Assembly (NCBI RefSeq): GCF_001513965.1
Contig: NZ_KQ948030.1
Span: 151,448-215,447, forward strand
Source: Streptomyces cellostaticus
GTDB taxonomy: Bacteria > Actinomycetota > Actinomycetes > Streptomycetales > Streptomycetaceae
Length of the DNA stretch: 64,000 nucleotides
Direction of reading: 5' to 3'
Position numbers and translations under genes: made by a program. The notes below the pieces were generated by a model. It saw only the letters and a list, made by a program, of their open reading frames with translations. It did not search any database and had not been told where the DNA came from. The number at the start of each line of letters is the position of its first letter. Within the stretch, counting starts at the first letter, position 1. This document shows positions 43,293-52,458 of the stretch, piece after piece.

Positions 43293-43844
43293 TCAGTCGG
43301 CGGCGTGGGCGGGCACGGGGACCTGAGTGGTCCCTCCGCGCCCGCAGTCGTCTTCCTGGCTCCCCGCTCCCGTGTCTTCGTCGTCCGCGGCGGGGCCTCG
43401 TGTCGTATCCCTCAGCTCCGCGATGGCGGCCTCGAAGTCCTCGAGCGAGTCGAACGCCCGGTAGACGGAGGCAAATCGCAGATAGGCGACGAGGTCGAGC
43501 TCCTGCAACGGGCCGAGTATGGCCAGGCCCACGTCGTGGGTGGTCAGCTCGGCGCTCCCGGTGGCCCGCACCGCTTCCTCGACCCGCTGGCCGAGCTGGG
43601 CGAGTGCGTCCTCGGTGACAGGTCGTCCCTGGCATGCCTTGCGCACACCGTTGATGACCTTGGTACGGCTGAAAGGCTCGGTGACTCCGGACCGCTTCAC
43701 CACCATGAGCGAGCACGTCTCCACGGTCGTGAAACGACGGGAGCAGTCGGGGCACTGGCGGCGCCTGCGGATCGACGTGCCGTCGTCGGTCGTACGACTG
43801 TCGACCACGCGGCTGTCGGGGTGCCTGCAGAAGGGGCAGTGCAT
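43293..43844 (-). CDS. nrdR: Transcriptional repressor NrdR
   Basis: This 183-residue NrdR has the N-terminal zinc ribbon (MHCPFCRHPDSRVVDSR, then RRRQCPDCSRRFTTVE) followed by the ATP-cone domain (VVKRSGVTEPFSRTKVINGV, RKACQGRPV). It senses ATP/dATP and represses ribonucleotide reductase genes. ATG 43844 with GGAG upstream is chosen over an in-frame TTG. It has a longer disordered C-terminal tail (about 35 residues) than many homologues. It precedes nrdJ in an operon, and tandem NrdR boxes lie upstream. Confidence 0.96.
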   Translation of the reverse strand: MHCPFCRHPDSRVVDSRTTDDGTSIRRRRQCPDCSRRFTTVETCSLMVVKRSGVTEPFSRTKVINGVRKACQGRPVTEDALAQLGQRVEEAVRATGSAELTTHDVGLAILGPLQELDLVAYLRFASVYRAFDSLEDFEAAIAELRDTTRGPAADDEDTGAGSQEDDCGRGGTTQVPVPAHAAD

Positions 43845-43960
43845 GATCTCCAACCCTCCTCACAGCAGACTCAATAGCCTCGCTGGGCCTCACGGGCCCC
43901 TCGAAGCAGCCCTAAGCATAGGCGATCGCCAGGGCCCCGAAGACCGCGGGGGCCCGCCAA

Positions 43961-44006
43961 AACACAACTTCTGGGCCGCTGTAGCCATCCAACCACTAGA
44001 TGTGGG
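43961..44006 (-). promoter_or_regulatory. Tandem NrdR boxes upstream of nrdRJ
   Basis: Two 16-bp elements, AACACAACTTCTGGGC (43961-43976) and AACCACTAGATGTGGG (43991-44006), resemble the NrdR box, ACAC-WATATAW-GTGT type. Their starts are 30 bp apart, three helical turns, as expected for cooperative NrdR binding. The second is the better palindrome. They lie about 120-160 bp before the nrdR start and would allow autoregulation of nrdRJ. Confidence 0.65.
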
Positions 44007-44343
44007 GATTGGCTCATACACCAAGGCAGACTCGCGTGTCGCTACGGAAAGACGGACCCCGGACGCGCATGGACGCCCCGCCGGACACGCGGATGCACGG
44101 CCGTACCGCCGTGACACTTACGGAGATACCGTGGGCGCCACACGGAGGACGCGTAGGACTCCGGCACAGAAGGGGCCCAGATCCCGGTAGACGGGATTCC
44201 GGATGGCAGACTGGGGAAGCAACCCACGAGGTGGTCTGCCCCGGCGGTGAAGAGTACAACAATGGGCGCTTTTGCCCGCCAGGGATCGCGTTAGCCATAC
44301 ACCCGGACACATGATCACGTCAGGTGAAGCGCACTTTTTCACT
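44007..44343. other. Intergenic stretch between nrdR and lexA
   Basis: About 340 bp separate the NrdR boxes from the SOS box. No gene is supported. The region must hold the rightward lexA promoter near its end and the leftward nrdRJ promoter near its beginning. Confidence 0.4.
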
Positions 44344-44357
44344 CGAACGTGTGTTTG
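44344..44357. promoter_or_regulatory. LexA-binding SOS box
   Basis: CGAACGTGTGTTTG matches the actinobacterial SOS box CGAAC-N4-GTTCG with one mismatch. It lies 61 bp before the lexA GTG start, in position for autoregulation. Confidence 0.88.
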
Positions 44358-44417
44358 GCGCAACCTTTCGAAAGCAACTACCGTTGTCCAGCAGGGAGAC
44401 CATCGAGAGGGGCCGAC

Positions 44418-45197
44418 GTGACCACCACCGCAGACAGTGCCACCATCACTGCCCAGGACCGCTCCCAGGGCCGAGTCGAGCCGGTACATGCGATGAACGA
44501 AGCCACGAATCCCGAGGGGCACAAGCGCTCCCTGCCGGGCCGACCTCCAGGCATCCGGGCGGACAGCTCCGGACTCACCGACCGGCAGCGCCGGGTGATC
44601 GAGGTCATCAGGGACTCCGTGCAGCGACGCGGGTACCCGCCGTCGATGCGGGAGATCGGTCAGGCCGTCGGCCTCTCCAGCACGTCCTCGGTCGCACACC
44701 AGCTGATGGCGCTGGAGCGCAAGGGCTTCCTGCGCCGTGACCCGCATCGCCCACGCGCGTATGAGGTGCGCGGTTCCGACCAGGCCGTGACCGTGCAGCC
44801 CACGGACACCGCGGGCAAGCCCGCCGCGTCGTACGTCCCGCTGGTCGGCCGCATCGCGGCCGGTGGCCCGATCCTCGCGGAGGAGTCGGTCGAGGACGTG
44901 TTCCCCCTGCCCCGGCAGCTCGTCGGCGACGGCGAACTGTTCGTCCTGAAGGTCGTCGGCGACTCCATGATCGAGGCCGCGATCTGTGACGGCGACTGGG
45001 TCACCGTCCGCCGCCAGCCGGTCGCCGAGAACGGCGACATCGTGGCGGCCATGCTCGACGGCGAAGCGACCGTCAAGCGCTTCAAGCGCGAGGACGGCCA
45101 CGTCTGGCTCCTCCCGCACAACGCGGCCTACGAGCCGATCCCGGGCGACGACGCGACCATCCTCGGCAAGGTCGTCGCCGTGCTGCGGCGCGTGTGA
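44418..45197 (+). CDS. lexA: LexA repressor of the SOS response
   Basis: This 259-residue LexA has an N-terminal extension of about 50 residues and a winged helix-turn-helix (LTDRQRRVIEVIRDSVQRRG, SMREIGQAVGLSSTSSVAHQ). The Ala-Gly cleavage site is in GRIAAGGPIL. The S24 domain has catalytic Ser in KVVGDSMIEAAICDGDW and Lys in GEATVKRFKRE. GTG 44418 follows GAGGGGCC. An SOS box lies in its promoter. It is divergent from nrdRJ and convergent with the dinG-like helicase, across a cluster of terminator hairpins. Confidence 0.97.
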   Translation: MTTTADSATITAQDRSQGRVEPVHAMNEATNPEGHKRSLPGRPPGIRADSSGLTDRQRRVIEVIRDSVQRRGYPPSMREIGQAVGLSSTSSVAHQLMALERKGFLRRDPHRPRAYEVRGSDQAVTVQPTDTAGKPAASYVPLVGRIAAGGPILAEESVEDVFPLPRQLVGDGELFVLKVVGDSMIEAAICDGDWVTVRRQPVAENGDIVAAMLDGEATVKRFKREDGHVWLLPHNAAYEPIPGDDATILGKVVAVLRRV

Positions 45198-45207
45198 CGG
45201 CTGCGGC

Positions 45208-45271
45208 GGACGGGCCGGACGGCCCGTCCCCCTGACCGGGCCCCGGGACCCCTGCGCCGGTTCCGGGGCCC
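45208..45271 (+). terminator. lexA terminator hairpins
   Basis: A perfect 10-bp stem with a GA loop (GGACGGGCCG/CGGCCCGTCC, 45208-45229) is followed by GGGCCCCGG (45238-45246) pairing with CCGGGGCCC (45263-45271). Both follow the lexA stop directly. Confidence 0.75.
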
Positions 45272-45305
45272 TGTGCGTTTGGCTCCGCCCGGAGCCACCG
45301 TCGAA

Positions 45306-45367
45306 CCTGCCTGGGCCATTGGGCTAACCCGTGGAGGAACCGCGGACAGCCCAACGGCCCAGGCAGG
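45306..45367. terminator. Terminator hairpin at the lexA/dinG convergence
   Basis: A 20-bp stem with one wobble pair (45306-45325 against 45348-45367, outer arms CCTGCCTGGG) lies just past the dinG-like gene stop. It can terminate both convergent transcripts. Confidence 0.85.
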
Positions 45368-45373
45368 AAGGGC

Positions 45374-47347
45374 TTACTCTCCCGCCTGCTTCGCAGCCGC
45401 GTCGATCGCAGCGAGCGACCTGCGCACCTGGTTACGGTCCGTCGTGTACCAGAAGTCGGGCAGCGAGGCCTTGAGATAGCCGCCGTACCGTGCGGTGGCG
45501 AGGCGCTGGTCCAGTACGGCGACCACACCTCGGTCCCCGGAGGCCCGTACGAGACGGCCGGCGCCCTGGGCCATGAGCAGGGCTGCGTGGGTGGCGGCCA
45601 CAGCCATGAAGCCGTTGCCACCGGCGTCCTCCACCGCCTTCTGGCGGGCGCTCATCAGCGGGTCGTCGGGGCGCGGGAACGGGATCTTGTCCATGACGAC
45701 CAGCTGGCAGCTGGGCCCCGGGACGTCGACGCCCTGCCACAGCGACAGCGTGCCGAAGAGGCAGGTCGCGGGGTCGGCCGCGAAGTTCTTGATCAGTTCG
45801 CCCAGTGTCTCCTCGCCCTGGAGCAGAATCGGGAACTCCGGGACCCGGGAGCGCAGCTCTTCCGCAGCGAGCTGGGCGGCCCGCATCGACGAGAACAGGC
45901 CGAGGGTGCGGCCGCCGGCCGCCTGGATGAGCTCGGTCAGCTCGTCGAGCATGTCGGCGCGCTCGCCGTCGCGTGCGGGGCGCGCGAGGTGCTTGGCGAC
46001 ATACATGATGCCTTGCTTGGGATAGTCGAAGGGCGAGCCGACGTCGACGCCCTTCCACTGCGGCAGGTCCTCGCCCTCGATGCCCTCGGGGCCGAGCCCC
46101 AAAGAGGCGCCGACGCCGTTGAAGTCGCCGCCCAGCTTGAGGGTCGCCGAGGTGAGGACGACGCTGCGGTCCGCGAAGAGCTTCTCCCTGAGCAGCCCGG
46201 AGACCGACATGGGGGCGACTCGCAGCGAGGCACCGAAGCGGTCGTGGCGCTCGTACCAGACCACGTCCCACTCCGAGCCGTTCAGGACGCGCTCCGCCAC
46301 GTCATGCACCGTCTCCACCGAGGCCAGCGCCTGCTTGCGGACCGCGTCCTCGTCCTGGACCGATTTGTCGCGGGTCGCGCCGATTGCGGAGATGACCGTA
46401 CGGGCGGCGTCCCGCAGCGCCATCAGGGCATAGCCGAGGTCTTCCGGGATCTCCTCCAGACGGCCGGGCAGGGCCAGCTCCATCAGCCGCTCGAAGCCCT
46501 CGGCGGCGGTCTGGAGCTGGTCGGCGGCCTTCTCGTTGACGAGCTTGGCGGCCCGGCGCACCGCACGGTTGACCTGGCCGGACGTGAGTTCGCCGGTGGC
46601 GACGCCGGTGACGCGGGAGACGAGTTCGTGCGCCTCGTCCACGATCAGCACCTCGTGCTGGGGCAGTACCGGGGCGCCCTCGATGGCGTCGATGGCCAGC
46701 AGCGCGTGGTTCGTGACGACGACCTCGGCCAGCTTGGCACGCTCGCGGGCCATCTCGGCGAAGCACTCGGCGCCGTAAGCGCATTTCGACGCGCCCAAGC
46801 ACTCCCGGGACGACACCGACACCTGTGCCCAGGCGCGGTCGGAGACACCCGGGGTGAGGTCGTCGCGGTCGCCGGTCTCGGTCTCGTCGGACCAGTCGCG
46901 CAGGCGCAGCAGGTCCTGGCCCAGCTTGCTGGTGGGCGCGGCGGCCTCGAACTGGTCGAAGAGCCCGTCCTCCTCGTCCTGCGGCATGCCCTCGTGCAGG
47001 CGGTGCAGGCACAGGTAGTTCGACCTGCCCTTGAGCATGGCGAACTCCGGGCGGCGCCTGAGCAGCGGGTGCAGGGCGTCGACCGTGCGCGGCAGGTCCC
47101 GCTCCACGAGCTGGCGCTGCAGCGCGAGCGTGGCCGTGGCCACGACCACTCGCTCCCCGTGCGCGAGCGCGGGCACGAGATAGCCCAGCGACTTTCCGGT
47201 GCCGGTGCCGGCCTGGACCAGCAGGTGGGATCCGTCGTCGATCGCCTCGGCGACCGATTCGGCCATGGTCACCTGGCCGGGGCGCTCCGTACCGCCGACG
47301 GTTGCGACAGCGGCATGCAGGAGTTCGCGGAGTGAGGGCTTCGTCAT
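45374..47347 (-). CDS. dinG: DinG/XPD-type ATP-dependent DNA helicase
   Basis: This 657-residue superfamily 2 helicase of the DinG/XPD type has Walker A VQAGTGTGKSLGYLVPALA and a DEAH box in VLIVDEAHELVSRV. Four cysteines lie between them (NYLCLHRL, then ECLGASKCAYGAECF), placed to bind a 4Fe-4S cluster. Late motifs are VVLTSATLKLGGDFNG, SLWQGVDVPGPSCQLVVMDK and AQGAGRLVRASGDRG. It should unwind DNA with 5'-3' polarity and aid repair or R-loop removal, as known for the family. Its position next to lexA fits a DNA-damage role, but no SOS box was seen at its own promoter. Confidence 0.93.
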   Translation of the reverse strand: MTKPSLRELLHAAVATVGGTERPGQVTMAESVAEAIDDGSHLLVQAGTGTGKSLGYLVPALAHGERVVVATATLALQRQLVERDLPRTVDALHPLLRRRPEFAMLKGRSNYLCLHRLHEGMPQDEEDGLFDQFEAAAPTSKLGQDLLRLRDWSDETETGDRDDLTPGVSDRAWAQVSVSSRECLGASKCAYGAECFAEMARERAKLAEVVVTNHALLAIDAIEGAPVLPQHEVLIVDEAHELVSRVTGVATGELTSGQVNRAVRRAAKLVNEKAADQLQTAAEGFERLMELALPGRLEEIPEDLGYALMALRDAARTVISAIGATRDKSVQDEDAVRKQALASVETVHDVAERVLNGSEWDVVWYERHDRFGASLRVAPMSVSGLLREKLFADRSVVLTSATLKLGGDFNGVGASLGLGPEGIEGEDLPQWKGVDVGSPFDYPKQGIMYVAKHLARPARDGERADMLDELTELIQAAGGRTLGLFSSMRAAQLAAEELRSRVPEFPILLQGEETLGELIKNFAADPATCLFGTLSLWQGVDVPGPSCQLVVMDKIPFPRPDDPLMSARQKAVEDAGGNGFMAVAATHAALLMAQGAGRLVRASGDRGVVAVLDQRLATARYGGYLKASLPDFWYTTDRNQVRRSLAAIDAAAKQAGE

Positions 47348-47744
47348 AGCCCGACCACCCTACGGCCCGGCACTGACAAACGGGCGATCACGGCTGGGAC
47401 GAGGGGTGGGATCACTGCCTGGGCTCCTGGGAGGGATGGGACGAGACGGGGGTGTCGGATGGGCACGCTGCGGCCTGCGGATGCGTTGTGGTGGTGGGAG
47501 GACGGTGCGGTTGCGGTGCACCGGCCAGGTCGGGAATCGGGCTGTTGCGGCCCGGCCCAGGCTGCGGACCATTGCGGCCCGGCCTTGCGGAGGCGAGGTC
47601 GAGCGACGCGTATGGCTTGGCCTCACGGCGGCAAGGTCGGGCTGCGGGTACGGATCTGTCGGCGGGCTCCGCAATTCGTCCCGGCGAGTGGGAACCGGAG
47701 CGGCCCGAGCAGCGTTCCACATGTGAATGCGCAGTCACGCAGCG
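47348..47744. other. Intergenic stretch, no gene seen
   Basis: About 400 bp separate the helicase start from the stop of the acetyltransferase gene. Open frames on both strands lack ribosome sites and family resemblance. No strong hairpin or operator was found; the helicase promoter should lie near 47350-47450. Confidence 0.4.
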
Positions 47745-48587
47745 TTACATCAGACCGCGCAGGACTCGGTCCCGGATCATGAGGGCGGCCCGTTTCCCGG
47801 GCAGGTCGACCTCTGCCGCGAACCGAAAGCCGGCGCTGAGGAAGGCGGATACGGAGGGGGTGTTGCAAAGGTCGGGTTCCGCGACGACGCGAGCGCAGGC
47901 CGGGCGACGGTCCAGGATCAGATCGGCTACGGCTCTGAGCAGGGCGGATCCAAGTCCGCGCCCTCGGTCGGCGGTACAGCCGATGAGGAGGTGGATCCCG
48001 GTGTCGTGCGGACGGGCCGGATAGTGGCGGGCCAGCGGATCCAGGTCTGCCCGGTAGATCTCCCAGTAGCTCATGGGGGTGCCGTCCAGCAGGCCTAGAC
48101 ACGGCAGGCTGCGTCCGTCGCCGTCGAGTTGAGCGCGCAGATGGCTCTCCGTCCTGCTCTGGGGCCCGGCCAGCTCCCAGTACGCGGTGACGGTGGGGTC
48201 GTTCATCCAGCGGTGGATGAGCGGCAGGTCATGCTCGACGCGTGCGGGCACCAGTTGGAAAGGCCCTACGGAGGTGAGGGTCGGCCCCCAGATGGAGACG
48301 TGGTCGAGCAGGTCGTCCTTGGCCTCGGCACGGCGCGCCTCAGCTCGGCCGAATCTCACGGCGGAGGCACCGGCCCGCCCCTGCTCTGTCCCTCGTCCGC
48401 CGCTCTCCACGTCGGCTGTCCCCCCGGCGAAGTGGGCGGCGAACTCGTCGGGCAGGCGCAGCTCCAGCGTGTCCTCGCCGTCCTCGAAGGAAGAGGTGTC
48501 TCCCGTGCCTGCGGTGTCTGCGGGGTCGGAGCAGCCCGGGTGGACGGGGACGGGGCCGGTGCCGGCGGTCGCGTCGGTGGGAGGCAC
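47745..48587 (-). CDS. GNAT acetyltransferase, siderophore type (IucB/RhbD-like)
   Basis: This 280-residue acyl-CoA N-acyltransferase has a disordered N-terminal 80 residues and then the siderophore-type GNAT domain. Segments are FQLVPARVEHDLPLIHRWMN, CLGLLDGTPMSYWEIYRADL, and the CoA-binding GIHLLIGCTADRGRGLGSAL with VVAEPDLCNTPSVSAFLSAGF. IucB/AlcB/RhbD-type enzymes acetylate or acylate the hydroxamate amine in siderophores. GTG 48587 follows AGAGGAACG. It is the last gene of the aminotransferase, NIS synthetase, acyltransferase operon. Confidence 0.88.
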   Translation of the reverse strand: MPPTDATAGTGPVPVHPGCSDPADTAGTGDTSSFEDGEDTLELRLPDEFAAHFAGGTADVESGGRGTEQGRAGASAVRFGRAEARRAEAKDDLLDHVSIWGPTLTSVGPFQLVPARVEHDLPLIHRWMNDPTVTAYWELAGPQSRTESHLRAQLDGDGRSLPCLGLLDGTPMSYWEIYRADLDPLARHYPARPHDTGIHLLIGCTADRGRGLGSALLRAVADLILDRRPACARVVAEPDLCNTPSVSAFLSAGFRFAAEVDLPGKRAALMIRDRVLRGLM

Positions 48588-48667
48588 GGTGCGTTCCTCT
48601 CAGGAGACGAATCAGGAGACGAAGGGGGTCGTGGTCCTCGGATATAGGGGAAGAGGGTGCGGTTCGT

Positions 48668-50617
48668 TCAGGAGTGAAGGGGGTTGGCGATGGTGACGTA
48701 GACGGACTGGGTGTCGACCGGGCCGACGAGTTCGTCGAGGCCGTGCAGCCGGGTGAGCAGGTTGGCCTTGCAGCGTAGGACGGGCGACTCGAGCAGAAGA
48801 CCGGGCAGCGAGGTGCGCAGGGGATCGGGTCCCGAGGCGACTCCGGTGAGGAAGCGGCGGAACGCCGCGAGGAGCAGTCGCTCGTCGGCCAGTTGCTGGG
48901 AGCCGATCGCGCCGATGAGGCCGAGCACGTTGTTGATGGCGAGGTAGTACGCGAAGCGTTCGTCGGTGATCTCGTCGGAGACGAACGTGTCGCTGCGCTC
49001 GCCGATGCCGGGAAGCCGCGCGTCGAGTTCGGGGCGTCGGGACTCGCGGAAGTAGTAGCCCTGGTTGTCGCGGTAGCGGCCGCCGACGGGCCAGCCGTCA
49101 CGGTCGAGCAGGAGCAGTGTGTTCTGCTGGTGGGCCTCGAGGGCGATTCCGGCCTCGCTGTCCAGCCACAGTACAGGCCGGACGACCTGCTCGAGGTAGC
49201 GCAGGAACCACTCCGTGGCGACGGCTGGGACGGTCCGGCCGGTGTGTGCGGCGAGCCGTGCGACGAGCTGGGCCAGACGGGACCTGAGCGGCCAAGTGCT
49301 CTGCGCCCGCGAGGTGTTGGTGCCCGGCCCGGCAAGGGGACGGGGCGAGACGAGTCCGGCGACGCAGCTGACGTCGTCGGCCGGGGCGAACGGGTTGTGC
49401 CTGATCACGACGTCGAGGCCGGGCATGGGCCGACCGTCCCGGTCGTCCACGGCGAGCCAGGCCGGGTCGCGGACGATGTCGAAGCCGGGGTGTACGGCCT
49501 GCCACTGCTTGAACAGGCCGCTGCGCAGCAGCCGGTGCACCTCAACTCCGCGATGGAGTTCCTTGCGCAGGTGCTGGCGCCGGGAGTTGGTGATGCGCAG
49601 GCCCAGCGACAGCTTGAGCATCGCGGGGGCGCCGGATCTGTGGACTGTGCGTACGGAGGAGGTGGGGTGCCAGGGGGAGCCGAGCGGACCGAGGTCGCGG
49701 AGCAGGCCGGAGTCGAGCAGGGCAGCGACCGTCTCGCGGTGCCGGACCTCGCGCGCCTGCCAGGGGTGCAGGGGCAGGGCGGCGTACCCGTCGGGCAGGG
49801 GCAGGGCTGCTTCGGCGAGTCGTCGGGAGAGGTGGTCTGCGGTGACGGGACGGCCGCGCTCGGTCCAGGCCGAGTCGGTCGCGAGCAGAGAGGGGGCGAC
49901 TGCCATCCAGTGCAGGGGGAAGGAACCACGCAACTCCGGTGAGTACCGCAGGGCTTCGGCCTCGGTCAGGCCCTCCCGGCTCTTGGGGGTCGGGTGCAGA
50001 GGGTGGCCCAGGAGGAGGGCCTGCTCGGCACCGAGGAAGAGGTCCGGGCCGTCGGCCGGGTGTGCGCGCCGGTCGCGGATGAAGGTCGCGGTGCGGCGCA
50101 GGGAGTCGGCCACCCTCGCGACGAGGTCGCCGCCGTCGTCGGCGGGGGTGGGGTTCGAGGTGCCGGTGGTGTCGGCCGTGCCGGCGGGCGTCTCCCGGGC
50201 GAGCAGGGCTGCGAGGGTGACCGCGTCGACGGGCGGGGCGGCTTCGGGGGCGCCGGCGAGACGAGGGGGGCCGAAGCGGTGCCAGCCCGTCGGGGAGCCG
50301 TAGCGGACCGGTGCGATCAGGGCGGTGCCGCTGGCGGGCAGGGGAATGTAGAGGGTGCCGATGGCGGAGGCGGGGAAGTTCGTCTCGCGCACCCAGCAGC
50401 GGAGGAGGTTCTCCACAACTGCGGCCTGGGCGGCGGTGTGCGGGTCCGGATCTTCCAGCGGGTCGGTGCCGGGCCCTCCCGGTGGCGTGGCGCCGGGGGT
50501 TCGCCTCTTCTGCTGGGGCACGGACTCGGCGAGCGGCACGGGTGAGGGCTGGGCGCCGGGGTCTCCCTGGTCGTCGGGGCCGCCGGAACGGCCGTCGGGT
50601 GTCGGGGTGGCGTTCAA
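48668..50617 (-). CDS. NIS siderophore synthetase, IucA/IucC family
   Basis: This NRPS-independent siderophore synthetase of about 649 residues joins a carboxylic acid, typically citrate, to an amine or hydroxylamine with ATP. Family segments are LLLGHPLHPTPKSREGLTEAE, LHPWQAREV, HPTSSVRTVH, MLKLSLGLRITNSRRQHLRK, LDSEAGIALEAHQQNTLLLL and YRDNQGYYFRE, with a FhuF-like C-terminal part. I prefer the TTG at 50617, which has GAGGAG six bases upstream; an in-frame ATG at 50695 has no ribosome site. It sits between the aminotransferase and acetyltransferase genes. The substrate is unknown. Confidence 0.9.
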   Translation of the reverse strand: MNATPTPDGRSGGPDDQGDPGAQPSPVPLAESVPQQKRRTPGATPPGGPGTDPLEDPDPHTAAQAAVVENLLRCWVRETNFPASAIGTLYIPLPASGTALIAPVRYGSPTGWHRFGPPRLAGAPEAAPPVDAVTLAALLARETPAGTADTTGTSNPTPADDGGDLVARVADSLRRTATFIRDRRAHPADGPDLFLGAEQALLLGHPLHPTPKSREGLTEAEALRYSPELRGSFPLHWMAVAPSLLATDSAWTERGRPVTADHLSRRLAEAALPLPDGYAALPLHPWQAREVRHRETVAALLDSGLLRDLGPLGSPWHPTSSVRTVHRSGAPAMLKLSLGLRITNSRRQHLRKELHRGVEVHRLLRSGLFKQWQAVHPGFDIVRDPAWLAVDDRDGRPMPGLDVVIRHNPFAPADDVSCVAGLVSPRPLAGPGTNTSRAQSTWPLRSRLAQLVARLAAHTGRTVPAVATEWFLRYLEQVVRPVLWLDSEAGIALEAHQQNTLLLLDRDGWPVGGRYRDNQGYYFRESRRPELDARLPGIGERSDTFVSDEITDERFAYYLAINNVLGLIGAIGSQQLADERLLLAAFRRFLTGVASGPDPLRTSLPGLLLESPVLRCKANLLTRLHGLDELVGPVDTQSVYVTIANPLHS

Positions 50618-50892
50618 GACGGCTCCTCGGGGGCTGGGCTGGGTCTTGCGGGGGTCGTTCTCGTCCGGTCGTCCGCTCGGTCGTCGAGTCGCCATCGACG
50701 GGGCGTCCTGGTGGCGCCGGAGGGGAGCCGCGTCGGGCGGGGGCTGCGAGGGCGGTCGGAGTGTCTGACGGATGGTGGAGGAATGACGGTGTCGGACAGG
50801 AAGTCCTGGACGGAGGTGTGGTTGAGGTGGGATGTGAAGCGGGCCGTGTCGTGCTCGCCGGCTTCGGCGGCGCGGCCGGGTGTGTGCGGCTG

Positions 50893-52368
50893 CTAGCCGG
50901 TGCGTTCGGCAGGGCCGTCGTGATGGCGGTGACGGCGTCCGTGGTCCTGCTGACGGCGTGCCGCCGCCGCGGCCACCGCGTCGGTCAGGCGGTCGAGCAC
51001 GGCTGTCGCCTGCTCATCGCTGATGGTCAGGGGAGGAAGAAGCCGTACGACGCCGGCGTGGCGGCCTCCGAGTTCCACGATGAGGCCGCGGTGGAGGCAC
51101 TCCCGTTGGACGGCCGCGGCGAGTTCGGGGTCGGCAGGGTGCGGGGTGCGGGTGGGCTCCAGGCCGTTCATCGCGACGCAGTGGTCGTCGGCGGAGGGTT
51201 TCTCGTCCGGGCCGGTCCCCTCACTCTCGGGGTCCACCAGCTCGACCCCCATCATCAGGCCGCGCCCCCGGACCTCCCCCACGCAGGGAAACTCCGCCTG
51301 GAATTCGCGCAGTTGGGACAGCATCCGGGAGCCGAGGGCGGCGGCTCGTTCAGCCAGGCCGTTCTCGCGGACGTGGGCCAGGGTGGCGGTGCCCGCGGCC
51401 ATGGCGAGCTGGTTGCCGCGGAAGGTGCCGGCGTGGGCGCCGGGTTGCCAGACGTCGAGGTCGTCGCGGTAGACGAGCACGGCCAGGGGGAGGCTGCCGC
51501 CGATGGCCTTGGACAGGACCATGACGTCGGGCGTAACACCGCTGTGCTCGACGGCCCAGAAGGCACCGGTCCGGCCGACGCCCGTCTGGATCTCGTCGGC
51601 GATCAGCGGGATGGACCGGTCGGCCGTGATCTGCCGGATGCGGCGCAGCCAGTCGTCCGGCGCCGGGATCACCCCGCCCTCGCCCTGGACGGGTTCGAGG
51701 ATCATCCCGGCGGGCAGCGGTACACCCGACTTGGGGTCGTCGAGGAGGGACTCGCACCAGCGGGCGGCGAGTTCGGCACCGCGTGGGCCGCCGACGCCGA
51801 AGGGGCAGCGGTAGTCCTGCGGGTACGGCAGGCGGGCGACCCGTACGTCGGCGGCGCCGCCGGAGGCGGCCAGGGCTCCGGCCGTCATGCCGTGGTAGGC
51901 GCCGGCGAAGGCGAGCATGCCGGTGCGCCCGGTCGCGGCCCGGACCAGTTTGAAGGCGGCCTCGACCGCGTCGGTGCCGGCCGGTCCGCAGAACTGGACG
52001 CGGGCGCGCTCGGCGAATCCGGGCGGCAGGGTGCGGAACAGTTCGGTGATGAAGGCGTCCTTGACGGGGGTCGCCAGGTCGAGGACGGAGAGCGGGGCGC
52101 CGGAGTCGAGGACGCGGCGGATGGCCTCCAGGACGACCGGGTGGTTGTGGCCGAGAGCGAGTGTTCCGGCGCCGGAGAGGCAGTCCAGATAGCGGCGGCC
52201 GTCGGCGCCCTCGATGGTCATGCCCCGTGCCCGGACGGGCACGATGGGCAGGGCCCGGGCGTAGGTGCGCGCGGCGGATTCGCGCGCCGACTGGCGCCGC
52301 AGGATCCCCTCGTGCACCGCGCGCGCTCCCCCGTACGCGCCTTCTGCCACCGATTCGGTCACGGCCAC
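50893..52368 (-). CDS. Class III aminotransferase, diaminobutyrate type
   Basis: This 491-residue PLP enzyme resembles diaminobutyrate--2-oxoglutarate aminotransferases (RhbA/EctB-like), which make 2,4-diaminobutyrate from aspartate semialdehyde. Motifs include CLSGAGTLALGHNHPVV, FCGPAGTDAVEAAFKLVRAA, the PLP-stacking GAYHGMTAGALAASG, IADEIQTGVGRTG and the Schiff-base Lys in VLSKAIGGSLPLAV. The GTG at 52368 is the likely start; another GTG lies two codons later. It is the first gene of the siderophore operon, about 275 bp before the NIS synthetase. A His-rich tail (DHGRRHRHHDG) ends it. The cofactor class is firm; the substrate is inferred from the neighbours. Confidence 0.9.
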   Translation of the reverse strand: MAVTESVAEGAYGGARAVHEGILRRQSARESAARTYARALPIVPVRARGMTIEGADGRRYLDCLSGAGTLALGHNHPVVLEAIRRVLDSGAPLSVLDLATPVKDAFITELFRTLPPGFAERARVQFCGPAGTDAVEAAFKLVRAATGRTGMLAFAGAYHGMTAGALAASGGAADVRVARLPYPQDYRCPFGVGGPRGAELAARWCESLLDDPKSGVPLPAGMILEPVQGEGGVIPAPDDWLRRIRQITADRSIPLIADEIQTGVGRTGAFWAVEHSGVTPDVMVLSKAIGGSLPLAVLVYRDDLDVWQPGAHAGTFRGNQLAMAAGTATLAHVRENGLAERAAALGSRMLSQLREFQAEFPCVGEVRGRGLMMGVELVDPESEGTGPDEKPSADDHCVAMNGLEPTRTPHPADPELAAAVQRECLHRGLIVELGGRHAGVVRLLPPLTISDEQATAVLDRLTDAVAAAAARRQQDHGRRHRHHDGPAERTG

Positions 52369-52458
52369 GGCTCGCTGTCCTCCCCGCTGTCCAGAGGCAA
52401 ATTGATCCGCGGGGACCGGGCACAGGCAGCAGGCCCCCCACCCCCTACCAACCGCGAA

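Noticed and set aside
40371..43877. An 1168-codon frame antisense to nrdJ and nrdR
   Set aside because: Shadow of nrdJ; rich in Val, Gly, Asp and His with no recognisable domain.
43845..44417. Possible B12 riboswitch before nrdRJ
   Set aside because: I could not find the B12-box core or a cobalamin-riboswitch fold; NrdR boxes explain the regulation better.
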